DNA of 64,000 bases from Streptomyces sp. RB17. Lineage in GTDB: Bacteria; Actinomycetota; Actinomycetes; Streptomycetales; Streptomycetaceae. Under the pieces are notes generated by a model, which saw only the letters and a list, made by a program, of their open reading frames with translations, made no database searches and was not told where the DNA came from. The first letter of the stretch is position 1. The number at the start of each line of letters is the position of its first letter. Position numbers and translations under genes: made by a program. The stretch lies in the NCBI RefSeq assembly GCF_009604455.1, contig NZ_WEGL01000009.1, positions 1 through 64,000 on the forward strand, written 5' to 3'. Shown one piece after another: positions 1 to 8,511 of the stretch.

Positions 1-106
1 TTGATGGGGTAAGGCTCCCAGTAGACGACTGGGTTGATAGGCCGGATCTGGAAGCCAGGTAACTGGTGGAGGTGACCGGTACTAATAGGCCGAGGGCTTG
101 TCCTCA
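1..106 (+). rRNA. rrl: 23S ribosomal RNA, 3' end (partial)
   Basis: The window opens inside the last part of a 23S rRNA gene. The conserved run ending in GGTACTAATAGGCCGAGG, followed by GGCTTGTCC, is the terminal helix of actinobacterial 23S rRNA. The exact 3' end is approximate. The 5' part lies outside the window. Confidence 0.93.
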
Positions 107-213
107 GTTGCTCGCGTCCACTGTGTTAGTTCTGAGGCAACGACCGTTGCCGGCTTTGAGCAGAACGCATAACTATAACTACAGAGTGTGCTTGTTCGCT
201 CGAAACCATTAGG

Positions 214-333
214 GTTTCGGTGGCCATAGCGTGAGGGAAACGCCCGGTTACATTCCGAACCCGGAAGCTAAGCCTCACAGCGCCGATGGTACTGCAGGGG
301 GGACCCTGTGGGAGAGTAGGACGCCGCCGAACA
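214..333 (+). rRNA. rrf: 5S ribosomal RNA
   Basis: This is a complete 5S rRNA of about 120 nt. It starts GTTTCGGTGGCCATAGCG, contains the conserved CCGAACCCGGAAGCTAAGCC segment, and ends CGCCGCCGAAC, which pairs with the 5' end. It lies about 107 nt after the 23S gene, the normal 23S-5S order of a Streptomyces rRNA operon. No tRNA lies in the spacer. Confidence 0.95.
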
Positions 334-341
334 ATCTTTGG

Positions 342-393
342 AAGGACCCCTGGTCCCAGCGTTCAGCTGGGACCAGGGGTCCTTTCGTTTTTA
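342..393 (+). terminator. rRNA operon terminator
   Basis: Two perfectly complementary 19-nt arms (342-360 and 366-384, starting AAGGACCCCTGG) enclose a 5-nt loop and are followed by a T-rich run. This is a strong intrinsic terminator directly behind the 5S gene. Confidence 0.92.
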
Positions 394-428
394 CAATGCT
401 TGCGGTAGTACCTAAGACAGGAGTCACC

Positions 429-2621
429 ATGTCCACCAACTCTCCCGACGACCGACCGGAGCGCGACCAGCGGCGACGGGACAGTGGTGACCGGGGCGAT
501 CGCGGCGGCTACCGCGGCGACCGTGGCGGCTTCCGTCGCGACAACGACCGTCGCGAGAGCGACCGTGGCGGTTACGGCCGGCGGGACGACCACCGCGGCG
601 ACCACCGTGGTGACCGTGGCGGCTTCCGCCGTGACGACCGGCGTGATGACCGTCGTGACGATCGGCGTGATGACCGTCGTGACGACCGGGGTGGGTTCCG
701 GCGTGACGACCGGGGCGGTTATGGCCGTAGGGACGATCGTCGTGAGGGTGACCGGGGTTCGCGTCCGGGCTTCCAGCGGGACGATCGTGATCGTGGGCCG
801 CGTCGTGACGACCGGCGTGACGACCGGGGCTTCCGCCGCGACGACCGGGGCGGCGACCGTCCGCCCTTCCGCCGCGACGACGACCGGGGCAGCGACCGTC
901 CGTCCTTCCGCCGTGACGACGACCGTGGCGGTTACGGCCGCCGCGATGACCATCGTGGTGACCACCGCGGCGACCGCGGCGGCTTCCGGCGGGACGATCG
1001 GCGTGATGACCGTCGTGACGACCGGGGTGGGTTCCGGCGTGACGACCGGGGCGGTTACGGCCGTAGGGACGATCGTCGTGAGGGTGACCGGGGTTCGCGT
1101 CCGGGCTTCCAGCGGGACGATCGTGATCGTGGGCCGCGTCGTGACGACCGGCGTGACGACCGGGGCTTCCGCCGCGACGACCGGGGCGGCGACCGTCCGC
1201 CCTTCCGCCGCGACGACGACCGGGGCAGCGACCGTCCGTCCTTCCGCCGTGACGACGACCGTGGCGGTTACGGCCGCCGCGATGACCATCGTGGTGACCA
1301 CCGCGGCGACCGCGGCGGCTTCCGGCGGGACGATCGGCGTGATGACCGTCGTGACGACCGGGGTGGGTTCCGGCGTGACGACCGGGGCGGTTACGGCCGT
1401 AGGGACGATCGTCGTGAGGGTGACCGGGGTTCGCGTCCGGGCTTCCAGCGGGACGATCGTGATCGTGGGCCGCGTCGTGACGACCGGCGTGACGACCGGG
1501 GCTTCCGCCGCGACGACCGGGGCGGCGACCGTCCGCCCTTCCGCCGCGACGACGACCGTGGCGGTTACGGCCGCCGCGATGACCACCGCGGCGACCGTGG
1601 TGACCGCGGCGGCTTCCGCCGTGACGACCGTCGGGACGACCGGCGTGATGACCGCCGTGACGATCGGCGTGATGACCGTCGTGACGACCGGGGCGATCGC
1701 GGTGGGTTCCGTGGCCGGGACGATCGCGGTGGCCGTGGGCCCCGTCGGGACGACCGTGGTGGGCGGCCCGGTGGCTTCCGGGGGCGTGACGACCGGCGTG
1801 ACGAGCGGCGCGACGACCGCCGGGGTGGCGGCCGCTTCCGCGACGAGCGGGACCGTGACCGGGACCGGGAGCCGATCAAGCGGCTGCCGATCCCGGAGGA
1901 CGTCACCGGCGACGAGATCGACAAGGACGTGCGGCAGGAGCTTCAGAGCCTGCCCAAGACGCTCGCGGAGGACGTCGCCAAGAACCTGGTGATGGTCGCG
2001 CGGCTCATCGACGAGGACCCCGAGGGCGCATACGGCTACTCCAAGGTGGCCCTGCGCCTGGCGTCCCGCGTGGCCGCCGTACGCGAGGCCGCCGGGTTCG
2101 CGGCGTACGCCAGCCAGAAGTACGCAGAGGCCCTGGCCGAGTTCCGGGCCGCGCGGCGGATGACCGGCACCGTGGACCTGTGGCCGGTGATGGCCGACTG
2201 CGAGCGTGGGCTCGGCCGGCCGGAGAAGGCGCTGGACATGGCCGGTGCCCCGGAGGTGCACAAGCTGGACAAGGCCGGTCAGGTCGAGATGCGGCTCGTC
2301 GCGGCCGGCGCCCGGCGTGACATGGGCCAGCTGGACGCGGCCATCGTGACCCTGCAGAGCCCGGAGCTCGCCTCCAACTCGGTCCAGCCGTGGACCGCGC
2401 GGCTGCGCTACGCCTACGCCGACGCCCTGCTGGCCGTCGGCCGGGAGAGCGAGGCGCGGGAGTGGTTCGCGAAGGCCGTGGAAGCCGACCGGGACGGCAG
2501 CACGGACGCCTCCGACCGGCTTGCCGAGCTGGACGGCGTGGAGTTCGTCGACGCCCTCGACGAGAGCGAGGGTGAGCCGGAGAAGCCGTCGCAGGACGAC
2601 GGCGACGGCGACAAGGACTGA
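429..2621 (+). CDS. TPR protein with a very long Arg/Asp/Gly-rich repeat region
   Basis: A 730-residue protein whose function is not recognised. Residues from about 10 to 480 are low-complexity and built of RDDR, RGGF, GGYGRRDD and DRGDRGG motifs, highly charged and surely disordered. Residues from about 490 to 730 form a helical domain with tetratricopeptide-like repeats (for example AAYASQKYAEALAEFRAARR and ARLRYAYADALLAVG) and an acidic tail. RGG/RD tails usually bind RNA or drive condensation, so a role near ribosomes or RNA is an inference helped only by the position behind an rRNA operon. The ATG at 429 (MSTNSPDD) is chosen because the upstream extension would run through the terminator and 5S. 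The gene has its own terminator at 2653-2685. Compositional bias opens long false frames on both strands. Confidence 0.85.
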   Translation: MSTNSPDDRPERDQRRRDSGDRGDRGGYRGDRGGFRRDNDRRESDRGGYGRRDDHRGDHRGDRGGFRRDDRRDDRRDDRRDDRRDDRGGFRRDDRGGYGRRDDRREGDRGSRPGFQRDDRDRGPRRDDRRDDRGFRRDDRGGDRPPFRRDDDRGSDRPSFRRDDDRGGYGRRDDHRGDHRGDRGGFRRDDRRDDRRDDRGGFRRDDRGGYGRRDDRREGDRGSRPGFQRDDRDRGPRRDDRRDDRGFRRDDRGGDRPPFRRDDDRGSDRPSFRRDDDRGGYGRRDDHRGDHRGDRGGFRRDDRRDDRRDDRGGFRRDDRGGYGRRDDRREGDRGSRPGFQRDDRDRGPRRDDRRDDRGFRRDDRGGDRPPFRRDDDRGGYGRRDDHRGDRGDRGGFRRDDRRDDRRDDRRDDRRDDRRDDRGDRGGFRGRDDRGGRGPRRDDRGGRPGGFRGRDDRRDERRDDRRGGGRFRDERDRDRDREPIKRLPIPEDVTGDEIDKDVRQELQSLPKTLAEDVAKNLVMVARLIDEDPEGAYGYSKVALRLASRVAAVREAAGFAAYASQKYAEALAEFRAARRMTGTVDLWPVMADCERGLGRPEKALDMAGAPEVHKLDKAGQVEMRLVAAGARRDMGQLDAAIVTLQSPELASNSVQPWTARLRYAYADALLAVGRESEAREWFAKAVEADRDGSTDASDRLAELDGVEFVDALDESEGEPEKPSQDDGDGDKD
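567..1680 (+). repeat. Tandem long repeats, unit about 336 bp, inside the TPR gene
   Basis: Units begin at about 567, 927, 1263 and 1560, so spacings are 360, 336 and about 297 bp. The same inner landmark (GCGGTTAYGGCCGTAGG) occurs at 715, 1051 and 1387, exactly 336 bp apart. Identity extends to silent positions. The first unit carries 24 extra bases (more RRDD), the third lacks about 39, and the fourth is partial. All changes keep the frame. Confidence 0.9.
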
Positions 2622-2652
2622 CGACAGCCACCGAAAGGCGGCAGTCACCGAA

Positions 2653-2685
2653 AAGGGGGCGGGTTCCGGTGGAACCCGCCCCCTT
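2653..2685 (+). terminator. Bidirectional terminator between convergent genes
   Basis: Arms GGGGGCGGGTTCC (2655-2667) and GGAACCCGCCCCC (2671-2683) are a perfect 13-bp stem with a 3-nt loop, flanked by A and T residues. It lies between the ends of the TPR gene and the DUF1015 gene and can serve both. Confidence 0.88.
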
Positions 2686-2699
2686 CGGCGTTTTGGGGC

Positions 2700-3983
2700 T
2701 CAGATCTCCAGCGCCCGCAGCACCAGCCCCGACGCCGGCTTCGGGCCGAACGACGTCGATTTGCGGGGCATCGTGACGCCCTGGCGGGCCAGGTCGCGTA
2801 CGACCTCCTCGCGGACCGGGTGCATCAGGACGGCCGTACCGCCGTCGCGTTCGGCCTTGGCCACTGTCGCGGCCGTGTCGTGGATGTACGCGATGTGGGC
2901 CGGGGAGTCCTCGGGGATGTGCCAGACGTGGTCGAGGAGCGCGGCGTGCAGGACCGTGGCGTCCAGGGAGCGCCAGGCGGCCGGGCGGTCGGCCGGGATC
3001 GTCCGGGCCAGCAGGCCCGGATCGGGATGGTCGAGGAGGTGGAAGGCGCCGTCGCCGGCCAGCAGGAAGGCGTTGCCCGCGCAGGAGGCGTCCGCGAGTG
3101 CCTCCAGGGCCTCGGGGAGCGGTGCGTCGAGGTGCCGTACCCGGAACAGGCCCTCCACGGCCGCGAGGGCGTCTGCGACCGGCAGGCCGTGCAGCAGGCG
3201 GTGGATGGCGCGGACGCGCAAGGGGTAGCGGGCGGTGTCGACGAGCAGGACCAGGCCGTGGTCCCAGGGGCTGGGGGAGGGGTGCTCGGCGCGCAGCCGC
3301 AGGTAGGTGGCCCAGCGGTGGTGGCCGTCGGCGATCAGGGCCTGCTGGTGAGCGAGGTCGGACTGGATGCGGGCCAGGTCGGCGGGGTCGGTGACGTACC
3401 AGAGGCGGTGGTGGAAGCCGTCCTCGGTGGTCGTGTCCAGCAGCGGGGGCTTCTCCGCCGTGCGCTCGACGACCTCGGCCGCCGTACCGTCGCCGCGGTA
3501 GGTCAGCAGCAGCGGTTCCAGGTTCGCGCGCGTGGCCCGCATCAGGGCCGCACGGTCGGCGACCACGGGCGGCATGACGTCCTCGTGCGGCAGCACCACA
3601 CCCTCGGCCGGTTCCGAGACGCGCAGCGCGCCGATGACACCGCGCTGGAGCATGCCGCTCTCGTCGCGCTGTTCGTAGACGTACAGGCCGGGCTCCGGGT
3701 CCGCGGTGAGGATGCCCTCGTCCAGCCAGCGGCGCAGGGTGTCCGCCGCCTGCTCGGTACGGGCGCTCGGGGTGCCGGCCTGGGGCAGGATCAGCCGGAC
3801 GATGTTGTAAGGGTCCGCGGACTGGAGGTGGTGCACCCCGTCGGGGCGTACGACGACGTCGTACGGCGGTGAGGTGACGGAGGCGAGGCTGCCGACCCGG
3901 TCGGGGTCGTAGCGAAGGCCGCGGAACGGGGTGAGTTCCAGGCCTCGGCGCGCCGTTGCTTCCGAGTGACCTGCAGTGTTCAT
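2700..3983 (-). CDS. DUF1015 family protein
   Basis: A 427-residue soluble protein matching the DUF1015 family, whose biochemical role is unknown. The family-typical features seen are an N-terminal LTPFRGLRYDPDRVG segment, SPPYDVV, the PHEDVMP motif and the IADGHHRW motif near residue 220. Length fits the family. The start at 3983 gives MNTAGHSEATARRG; its ribosome-binding site is weak, so a slightly different start is possible. It is transcribed divergently from the HAD phosphatase, sharing about 93 bp of upstream DNA. Confidence 0.85.
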   Translation of the reverse strand: MNTAGHSEATARRGLELTPFRGLRYDPDRVGSLASVTSPPYDVVVRPDGVHHLQSADPYNIVRLILPQAGTPSARTEQAADTLRRWLDEGILTADPEPGLYVYEQRDESGMLQRGVIGALRVSEPAEGVVLPHEDVMPPVVADRAALMRATRANLEPLLLTYRGDGTAAEVVERTAEKPPLLDTTTEDGFHHRLWYVTDPADLARIQSDLAHQQALIADGHHRWATYLRLRAEHPSPSPWDHGLVLLVDTARYPLRVRAIHRLLHGLPVADALAAVEGLFRVRHLDAPLPEALEALADASCAGNAFLLAGDGAFHLLDHPDPGLLARTIPADRPAAWRSLDATVLHAALLDHVWHIPEDSPAHIAYIHDTAATVAKAERDGGTAVLMHPVREEVVRDLARQGVTMPRKSTSFGPKPASGLVLRALEI

Positions 3984-4076
3984 CCCGGCATCGTACGTGT
4001 GTCAGTGGCGTGCGGGATGATCGGGGGAAAGGCGATGGAAAGCCTTCGGACGTCGGCGAACGAGGAGCGATGTGGA

Positions 4077-5105
4077 ATGAGCCAGGCGGTCAGGACGAGG
4101 CCCGAGGGCAGTGGGCAGCCCCTGAGCGAGGCGTACGACACGGCGCTGCTCGATCTGGACGGGGTGGTGTACGCGGGCGGGCACGCGATCGCGCATGCGG
4201 TCGACTCGCTCGCGGTGGCGCGCACCGGCGGGATGCATCTGGCGTACGTCACCAACAACGCGCTGCGGACCCCGGACGCGGTGGCCGAGCATCTGACGGA
4301 GCTGGGCATACCGACGGGCGCCGATGACGTGATCACCTCGGCGCAGGCGGTCGCGCGGCTGATCAGCGAGCAGGTGCCGGCCGGGGCGCGGGTGCTGGTG
4401 ATCGGTGGCGAGGGGCTGCGGGTGGCGCTGCGCGAGCGTGGGCTGACTCCGGTGGAGTCGGCGGACGACGATCCGGCGGCGGTCGTGCAGGGGTACGGCG
4501 GGCCGGATCTGACCTGGGGCCGGTTCGCGGAGGCGTCGTACGCGGTGGCGCGCGGGGTGCCGTGGTTCGCGTCCAACACCGATCTGACGATCCCGAGCGG
4601 GCGGGGCATCGCGCCGGGCAACGGGGCGGCCGTGGAGGTCGTACGGATCGCGACGGGCAGGGAGCCGCAGGTGGCGGGCAAGCCGCTGCCGCCGATGCAC
4701 AAGGAGACGATCATCCGGACCGGCGCCGAGCGGCCGCTGGTGGTCGGGGACCGGCTGGACACGGACATCGAGGGCGCGTTCAACGGCGGGGTGGACTCGC
4801 TGCTGGTGCTGACCGGTGTCACCGACGGCGCCCAGCTGCTCGCGGCGCCGCCGCAGCACCGGCCGACGTATGTGGACGCCGATCTGCGCGGGCTGCTCAC
4901 CGGGCAGCCCGAGGTCACCGTCGGCAGTGACGGCTTCCGGTGTGGCGGGTTCACGGCGACGGCCGGCGCGGACCGGCTGGAGCTGGAGGGCGAGGGGGAG
5001 CCGCTGGACGGGTTGCGGGCGCTGTGCGCGGCGGCCTGGTCGGCGGCCGGTGACGGCTCCTGCGGACTGGACGGGGGGAAGGCGCTGGCGCGGCTCGGAC
5101 TGTGA
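4077..5105 (+). CDS. HAD-superfamily phosphatase, NagD/PGP-like
   Basis: A 342-residue haloacid-dehalogenase-type hydrolase. Motif I with the nucleophile is LLDLDGVVY near residue 25. The AYVTNNALRTP segment is motif II, K in AGKPLPPMH is motif III, and VVGDRLDTDIEGA supplies the Mg-binding acids. The arrangement is that of the NagD/p-nitrophenyl phosphatase group with a C2 cap, so small phosphorylated metabolites are likely substrates; the actual one cannot be told. The ATG at 4077 (MSQAVRTRPEG) has GAGGAG about 8 nt upstream. Longer in-frame starts run back into the DUF1015 promoter region. Confidence 0.85.
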   Translation: MSQAVRTRPEGSGQPLSEAYDTALLDLDGVVYAGGHAIAHAVDSLAVARTGGMHLAYVTNNALRTPDAVAEHLTELGIPTGADDVITSAQAVARLISEQVPAGARVLVIGGEGLRVALRERGLTPVESADDDPAAVVQGYGGPDLTWGRFAEASYAVARGVPWFASNTDLTIPSGRGIAPGNGAAVEVVRIATGREPQVAGKPLPPMHKETIIRTGAERPLVVGDRLDTDIEGAFNGGVDSLLVLTGVTDGAQLLAAPPQHRPTYVDADLRGLLTGQPEVTVGSDGFRCGGFTATAGADRLELEGEGEPLDGLRALCAAAWSAAGDGSCGLDGGKALARLGL

Positions 5106-5163
5106 GGCGCTGATGCGGCTCACCACTGAGACGCATTCGCACCCCGGGGATCGAGAATCGAAG

Positions 5164-5182
5164 CGAGGGTAGGCTAACCTAA
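5164..5182 (+). promoter_or_regulatory. Iron box (DmdR/IdeR operator) over a promoter
   Basis: The 19 bases here match the consensus TTAGGTTAGGCTAACCTAA of the iron repressors DmdR/IdeR at 16 positions. They contain a possible -10 element TAGGCT at 5170-5175. The GTG of the first permease gene begins only 5 nt after the box and has no Shine-Dalgarno sequence, suggesting a leaderless or nearly leaderless transcript repressed by Fe-bound DmdR. Confidence 0.85.
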
Positions 5183-5186
5183 CCTC

Positions 5187-6230
5187 GTGTTGGTCGACAG
5201 TCCTCCGGAACAGCGCGCGGAGACCGCCCCCGCGCCCCCAACCCGCCGGGCGGCAAGGGCCCTTGGGCTCCTGCTCTCCGCCGCGCTCCTGGTGCTCGTC
5301 GCCCTGGCGAGCATCGCGATCGGGGCGAAGGCACTGTCGCCGGACCAGGTCTGGCACGGCCTGTTCCACGACACGGGAACCTACGGCGACGTCGTCGTGG
5401 ACGAGCGGCTCGCGCGCACGGTCCTCGGCCTGCTCGCCGGTGCCGCGCTCGGCCTCGCGGGCGCGGTGCTCCAGGCGCTCACCCGCAATCCGCTGGCCGA
5501 CCCCGGGCTGCTCGGCATCAACGCGGGTGCCTCGGCCGCCGTGGTCACGGCCATCACCTGCTTCGGTGTCACCAGCTTCACCGGCTATGTGTGGTTCGCC
5601 TTCCTCGGGGCGGCGGCGGTCGGCACACTGGTGTGGTTCCTCGGCGGCAGCCGGGGCGCCACCCCGGTGCGGCTCGCGCTCGCGGGTACGGCGATCAGCG
5701 CCGCCCTGTACGGCTATCTCCAGGCCGCGATGATCCTGGACGACGCGGCGCTCGGCCGGATGCGCTTCTGGACGGTGGGTTCGCTGGCCTCGGCCACGGA
5801 CTCGACCATCCTGCAGGTGCTGCCGTTCCTCGCGGCCGGCATGGTCCTCGCGCTCACGCTCGCCCGCCCACTGAACGCCGTGGCGATGGGCGACGACACC
5901 GCCCGCGCTCTCGGCGCGAACCTCAACCGCACCCGGGCCCTGGCCATGCTGGCCGCCACCGTGCTGTGCGGTGCCGCGACCGCCGCCTGCGGACCCATCG
6001 TGTTCGTCGGCCTGATGGTGCCGCACGTCGTGCGCTCCTTCACCGGCCCCGACCTGCGCTGGATCCTGCCGTACGCCACGGTCCTGTCGCCCGTGCTGCT
6101 GCTCGGCGCCGACGTCGTCGGCCGGGTCGTGGCCCGCCCCTCCGAACTTCAGGTCGGCATCGTCACCGCGCTCATCGGGGGCCCGGTCTTCATCTTTCTC
6201 GTACGACGGCGGAGGACGGCCCAGCTGTGA
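5187..6230 (+). CDS. Iron-siderophore ABC importer permease 1 (FecCD family)
   Basis: A 347-residue integral membrane protein of the BtuC/FecCD family with about nine to ten hydrophobic segments. Family signatures seen are RLARTVLGLLAGAALGLAGA near residue 72, the LTRNPLADPGLLGINAGA loop and the C-terminal GPIVFVGLMVPH. It pairs with the next gene to form the membrane channel for ferric siderophores in the cytoplasmic membrane. It is the first gene of a three-gene operon (4-nt overlaps) and has an iron box at its start. The GTG start at 5187 lacks a Shine-Dalgarno sequence. Confidence 0.92.
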   Translation: MLVDSPPEQRAETAPAPPTRRAARALGLLLSAALLVLVALASIAIGAKALSPDQVWHGLFHDTGTYGDVVVDERLARTVLGLLAGAALGLAGAVLQALTRNPLADPGLLGINAGASAAVVTAITCFGVTSFTGYVWFAFLGAAAVGTLVWFLGGSRGATPVRLALAGTAISAALYGYLQAAMILDDAALGRMRFWTVGSLASATDSTILQVLPFLAAGMVLALTLARPLNAVAMGDDTARALGANLNRTRALAMLAATVLCGAATAACGPIVFVGLMVPHVVRSFTGPDLRWILPYATVLSPVLLLGADVVGRVVARPSELQVGIVTALIGGPVFIFLVRRRRTAQL

Positions 6231-7273
6231 AGACCCGAACCATGAACCGGGCCGTACGCACCCCGGGCGGGCTCTCCCTGCGTCTGGACCTGCGGGCCCT
6301 GCTCGTCGTCGTCCTGCTGCTGGCCGCCGCGTGCGCCGCGGGCGTCGCGCTGATCGGCACCGGCGACGCGAAGATCCCGGCGTCCGACGTGCTCCGGACA
6401 CTCGCCGGGAACGGCAACGCCTACCAGGACTTCATCGTCAACCAGCTGCGCCTGCCGCGGGTCCTGGTCGGCCTGCTGGTCGGCGCCGCGCTGGGCCTCG
6501 GCGGCGCGCTGTTCCAGTCCGTCTCCCGCAACCCGCTCGGCAGCCCGGACGTGCTGGGCCTGTCGCAGGGCTCCACGGCCGGCGCGCTGGTCGTCATCGT
6601 GCTGCTGTCCGGCAGCACCACCCAGGTCACCGTCGGCGCGCTGATCGGCGGCCTGGTGACCGGACTCGCCATCTACCTGCTCGCCTGGAGGCAGGGTGTG
6701 CACGGATACCGGCTCGTCCTGGTCGGCATCGGCGTCTCCGCGATCGCCACCGCGGTCAACGGCTATCTGCTCACCAAGGCCGACCTGGTCGACGCGGCCC
6801 GCGCGGTGGTGTGGATGACAGGCTCGCTCAATGGGCGGGACTGGGACCAGGTCTGGCCGCTGCTCGTCCTGTGCGCCGTCCTCGTCCCGCTGGTCCTCGT
6901 CAACGCGCGCGGGCTGAGGATGCTGGAGATGGGCGACGACGCCGCGAACGCCCTCGGCGTGCGCGTGCAGCGTGTCCGGCTCGTGCTGATGGTCTCCGCC
7001 GTACTGCTCACCGCGGCCGCCACGGCCGCCGCCGGGCCCGTCAGCTTCGTCGCGCTCACCGCGCCGCAGCTGGCCCGGCGCCTTACCCGCTCGCCCGGCC
7101 CGAACCTGGTGCCCTCCCTCTGCATGGGCGCCGCCCTGCTGGTCGCCGCCGACTGGGCCTCGCAACGCCTCTTCGGCGCCGACCAGCTGCCCGTCGGCGT
7201 GGTCACCGGCGTCCTCGGCGGCGGCTATCTGCTGTGGCTGCTGGTCACCGAGCGCAGGGCGGGCCGGATATGA
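6227..7273 (+). CDS. Iron-siderophore ABC importer permease 2 (FecCD family)
   Basis: A 348-residue second FecCD-type permease. It shows RLPRVLVGLLVGAALGLGGA, SRNPLGSPDVLGLSQG and GPVSFVALTAPQLAR, the same landmarks as permease 1, and likely forms the heterodimeric channel with it. The GTG start at 6227 overlaps the preceding TGA (GTGA), showing translational coupling; a much longer open frame upstream is only a shadow of permease 1. It is followed by the ATPase with an ATGA overlap. Confidence 0.92.
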   Translation: MKTRTMNRAVRTPGGLSLRLDLRALLVVVLLLAAACAAGVALIGTGDAKIPASDVLRTLAGNGNAYQDFIVNQLRLPRVLVGLLVGAALGLGGALFQSVSRNPLGSPDVLGLSQGSTAGALVVIVLLSGSTTQVTVGALIGGLVTGLAIYLLAWRQGVHGYRLVLVGIGVSAIATAVNGYLLTKADLVDAARAVVWMTGSLNGRDWDQVWPLLVLCAVLVPLVLVNARGLRMLEMGDDAANALGVRVQRVRLVLMVSAVLLTAAATAAAGPVSFVALTAPQLARRLTRSPGPNLVPSLCMGAALLVAADWASQRLFGADQLPVGVVTGVLGGGYLLWLLVTERRAGRI

Positions 7274-8112
7274 GCGCCACCCCCGAGTCAGTCAGCAAGA
7301 GGAGCACCGTGAACCGCCTGTCCGCCGAGAACGTCACCCTCGCCTACGACCGGCGGGTCATCGCCGAGCAGTTGTCCGTGGAGATCCCCGACAACTCCTT
7401 CACGGTGATCGTCGGCCCGAACGCGTGCGGCAAGTCGACGCTGCTGCGGGCGCTGTCGCGGATGCTCAGGCCGAGCCAGGGCCGGGTGCTGCTCGACGGG
7501 CAGGTCATCCAGTCGACGCCCGCGAAGAAGGTCGCCCGGACGCTCGGACTGCTGCCGCAGTCGTCCCTCGCGCCCGACGGCATCACGGTCGCCGACCTTG
7601 TCGGCCGGGGCCGCTACCCGCACCAGGGCCTGCTGCGCCAGTGGTCGGCGGAGGACGAGCGGGTCGTGCACGAGTCGATGCGGCAGACGGGGGTGGCCGA
7701 GCTGGCCGAGAGGTATGTGGACGAGTTGTCCGGCGGGCAGCGGCAGCGGGTGTGGATCGCCATGGCGCTCGCCCAGCAGACCCCGCTGCTGCTCCTGGAC
7801 GAGCCGACCACCTATCTGGACATCCAGCACCAGATCGACGTCCTCGACCTGTGCGCCGAACTGCACGAGGAACAGGGACGGACGCTGGTGGCGGTGTTGC
7901 ACGACCTCAACCACGCCGCCCGCTACGCCACCCACCTCATCGCCCTGCGCGGCGGCGAGGTGATCGCCGAGGGCGCCCCGAACGACATCGTCACCGCCGA
8001 GCTGGTGGAGCGGGTGTTCGGGCTGCGCTGTCAGGTCATCGACGACCCGGAGACAGGGACGCCTCTGGTGGTGCCGGCGGCTCGAAGGGCACGGGTCACC
8101 GCAGCTTCCTGA
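7270..8112 (+). CDS. Iron-siderophore ABC importer ATPase (FecE-like)
   Basis: A 280-residue ABC ATPase that powers the two permeases. Walker A GPNACGKST is at residues 49-57, the signature LSGGQRQRVW near 153, Walker B LLLLDEPT near 175 and the switch histidine in VLHDLNHAARYA. FecE/FhuC-type importers have this layout. The ATG at 7270 overlaps the previous stop. A second start, GTG 7309 (VNRLSAENV), has a better GAGGAG ribosome-binding site, so the mature protein may be 13 residues shorter. No periplasmic-type binding protein gene lies next to this operon. Confidence 0.92.
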   Translation: MSATPESVSKRSTVNRLSAENVTLAYDRRVIAEQLSVEIPDNSFTVIVGPNACGKSTLLRALSRMLRPSQGRVLLDGQVIQSTPAKKVARTLGLLPQSSLAPDGITVADLVGRGRYPHQGLLRQWSAEDERVVHESMRQTGVAELAERYVDELSGGQRQRVWIAMALAQQTPLLLLDEPTTYLDIQHQIDVLDLCAELHEEQGRTLVAVLHDLNHAARYATHLIALRGGEVIAEGAPNDIVTAELVERVFGLRCQVIDDPETGTPLVVPAARRARVTAAS

Positions 8113-8142
8113 GCCGAAGGTCTACAGCAGCTTCCTGAGCCG
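8101..8142. repeat. 16-bp direct repeat at the junction of two convergent genes
   Basis: The sequence GCAGCTTCCTGAGCCG occurs at 8101-8116 and again at 8127-8142. The first copy contains the stop of the ATPase gene; the second encodes the C-terminus of the SCP2-like gene on the other strand. Only 26 bp separate the copies, consistent with a small local duplication at the junction. Confidence 0.75.
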
Positions 8143-8469
8143 GAACAGATCGAGCAGGCTCGCCTCCAGCCTGACCCGGCCCTTGCCCCAGGCGGTCGCG
8201 AAGTTCAGCTCGCCGTCCACCAGGGCCACCAGGTCGTCGCCGGCCATGGCGAGCCGGATCTCGGCTCTCTCGCGCGGCGGGCCGGGACGGGTCTCGTCCA
8301 CCTCGATCCGCCCGCCCGTCATCCGGCCGGTGAAGGTGACGTCCAGGTCGGTGATGTGACAGCTCACCGAGCGGTCCAGGGCGGCGGCCGCCCGGACGTC
8401 GCCCTCGGCGCCCTGCATGTTGTCCGAAAGCTTTCCCAGTGCGGCGCGGCACTCCTCGATCGTGGCCAT
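8122..8469 (-). CDS. SCP2-like (sterol carrier) domain protein
   Basis: A 115-residue protein resembling the SCP2 sterol-carrier fold: after an N-terminal helix (MATIEECRAALGKLSDNM) come strands with DVTFTGRMTGG, AEIRLAMAGDDLVALVDGE and a C-terminal FATAWGKGRVRLEASLLDLFRLRKLL helix. SCP2 domains bind hydrophobic ligands, which is inferred here from pattern only. The start ATG at 8469 is preferred because a longer frame reaches into the divergent gene. It is convergent with the iron ATPase, only 9 bp away. Confidence 0.75.
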   Translation of the reverse strand: MATIEECRAALGKLSDNMQGAEGDVRAAAALDRSVSCHITDLDVTFTGRMTGGRIEVDETRPGPPRERAEIRLAMAGDDLVALVDGELNFATAWGKGRVRLEASLLDLFRLRKLL

Positions 8470-8511
8470 CGCCCACGACGGTACCCCAGCGGTTCGGGGT
8501 AGCGTCGGGGC

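Noticed and set aside
363-2648. Long open frames on the minus strand and in another plus frame over the repeat gene.
   Set aside because: They arise because the RD-rich repeat has few stop triplets in any frame. No product with domains or a ribosome-binding site is seen, and the annotated frame ends in a TPR domain.
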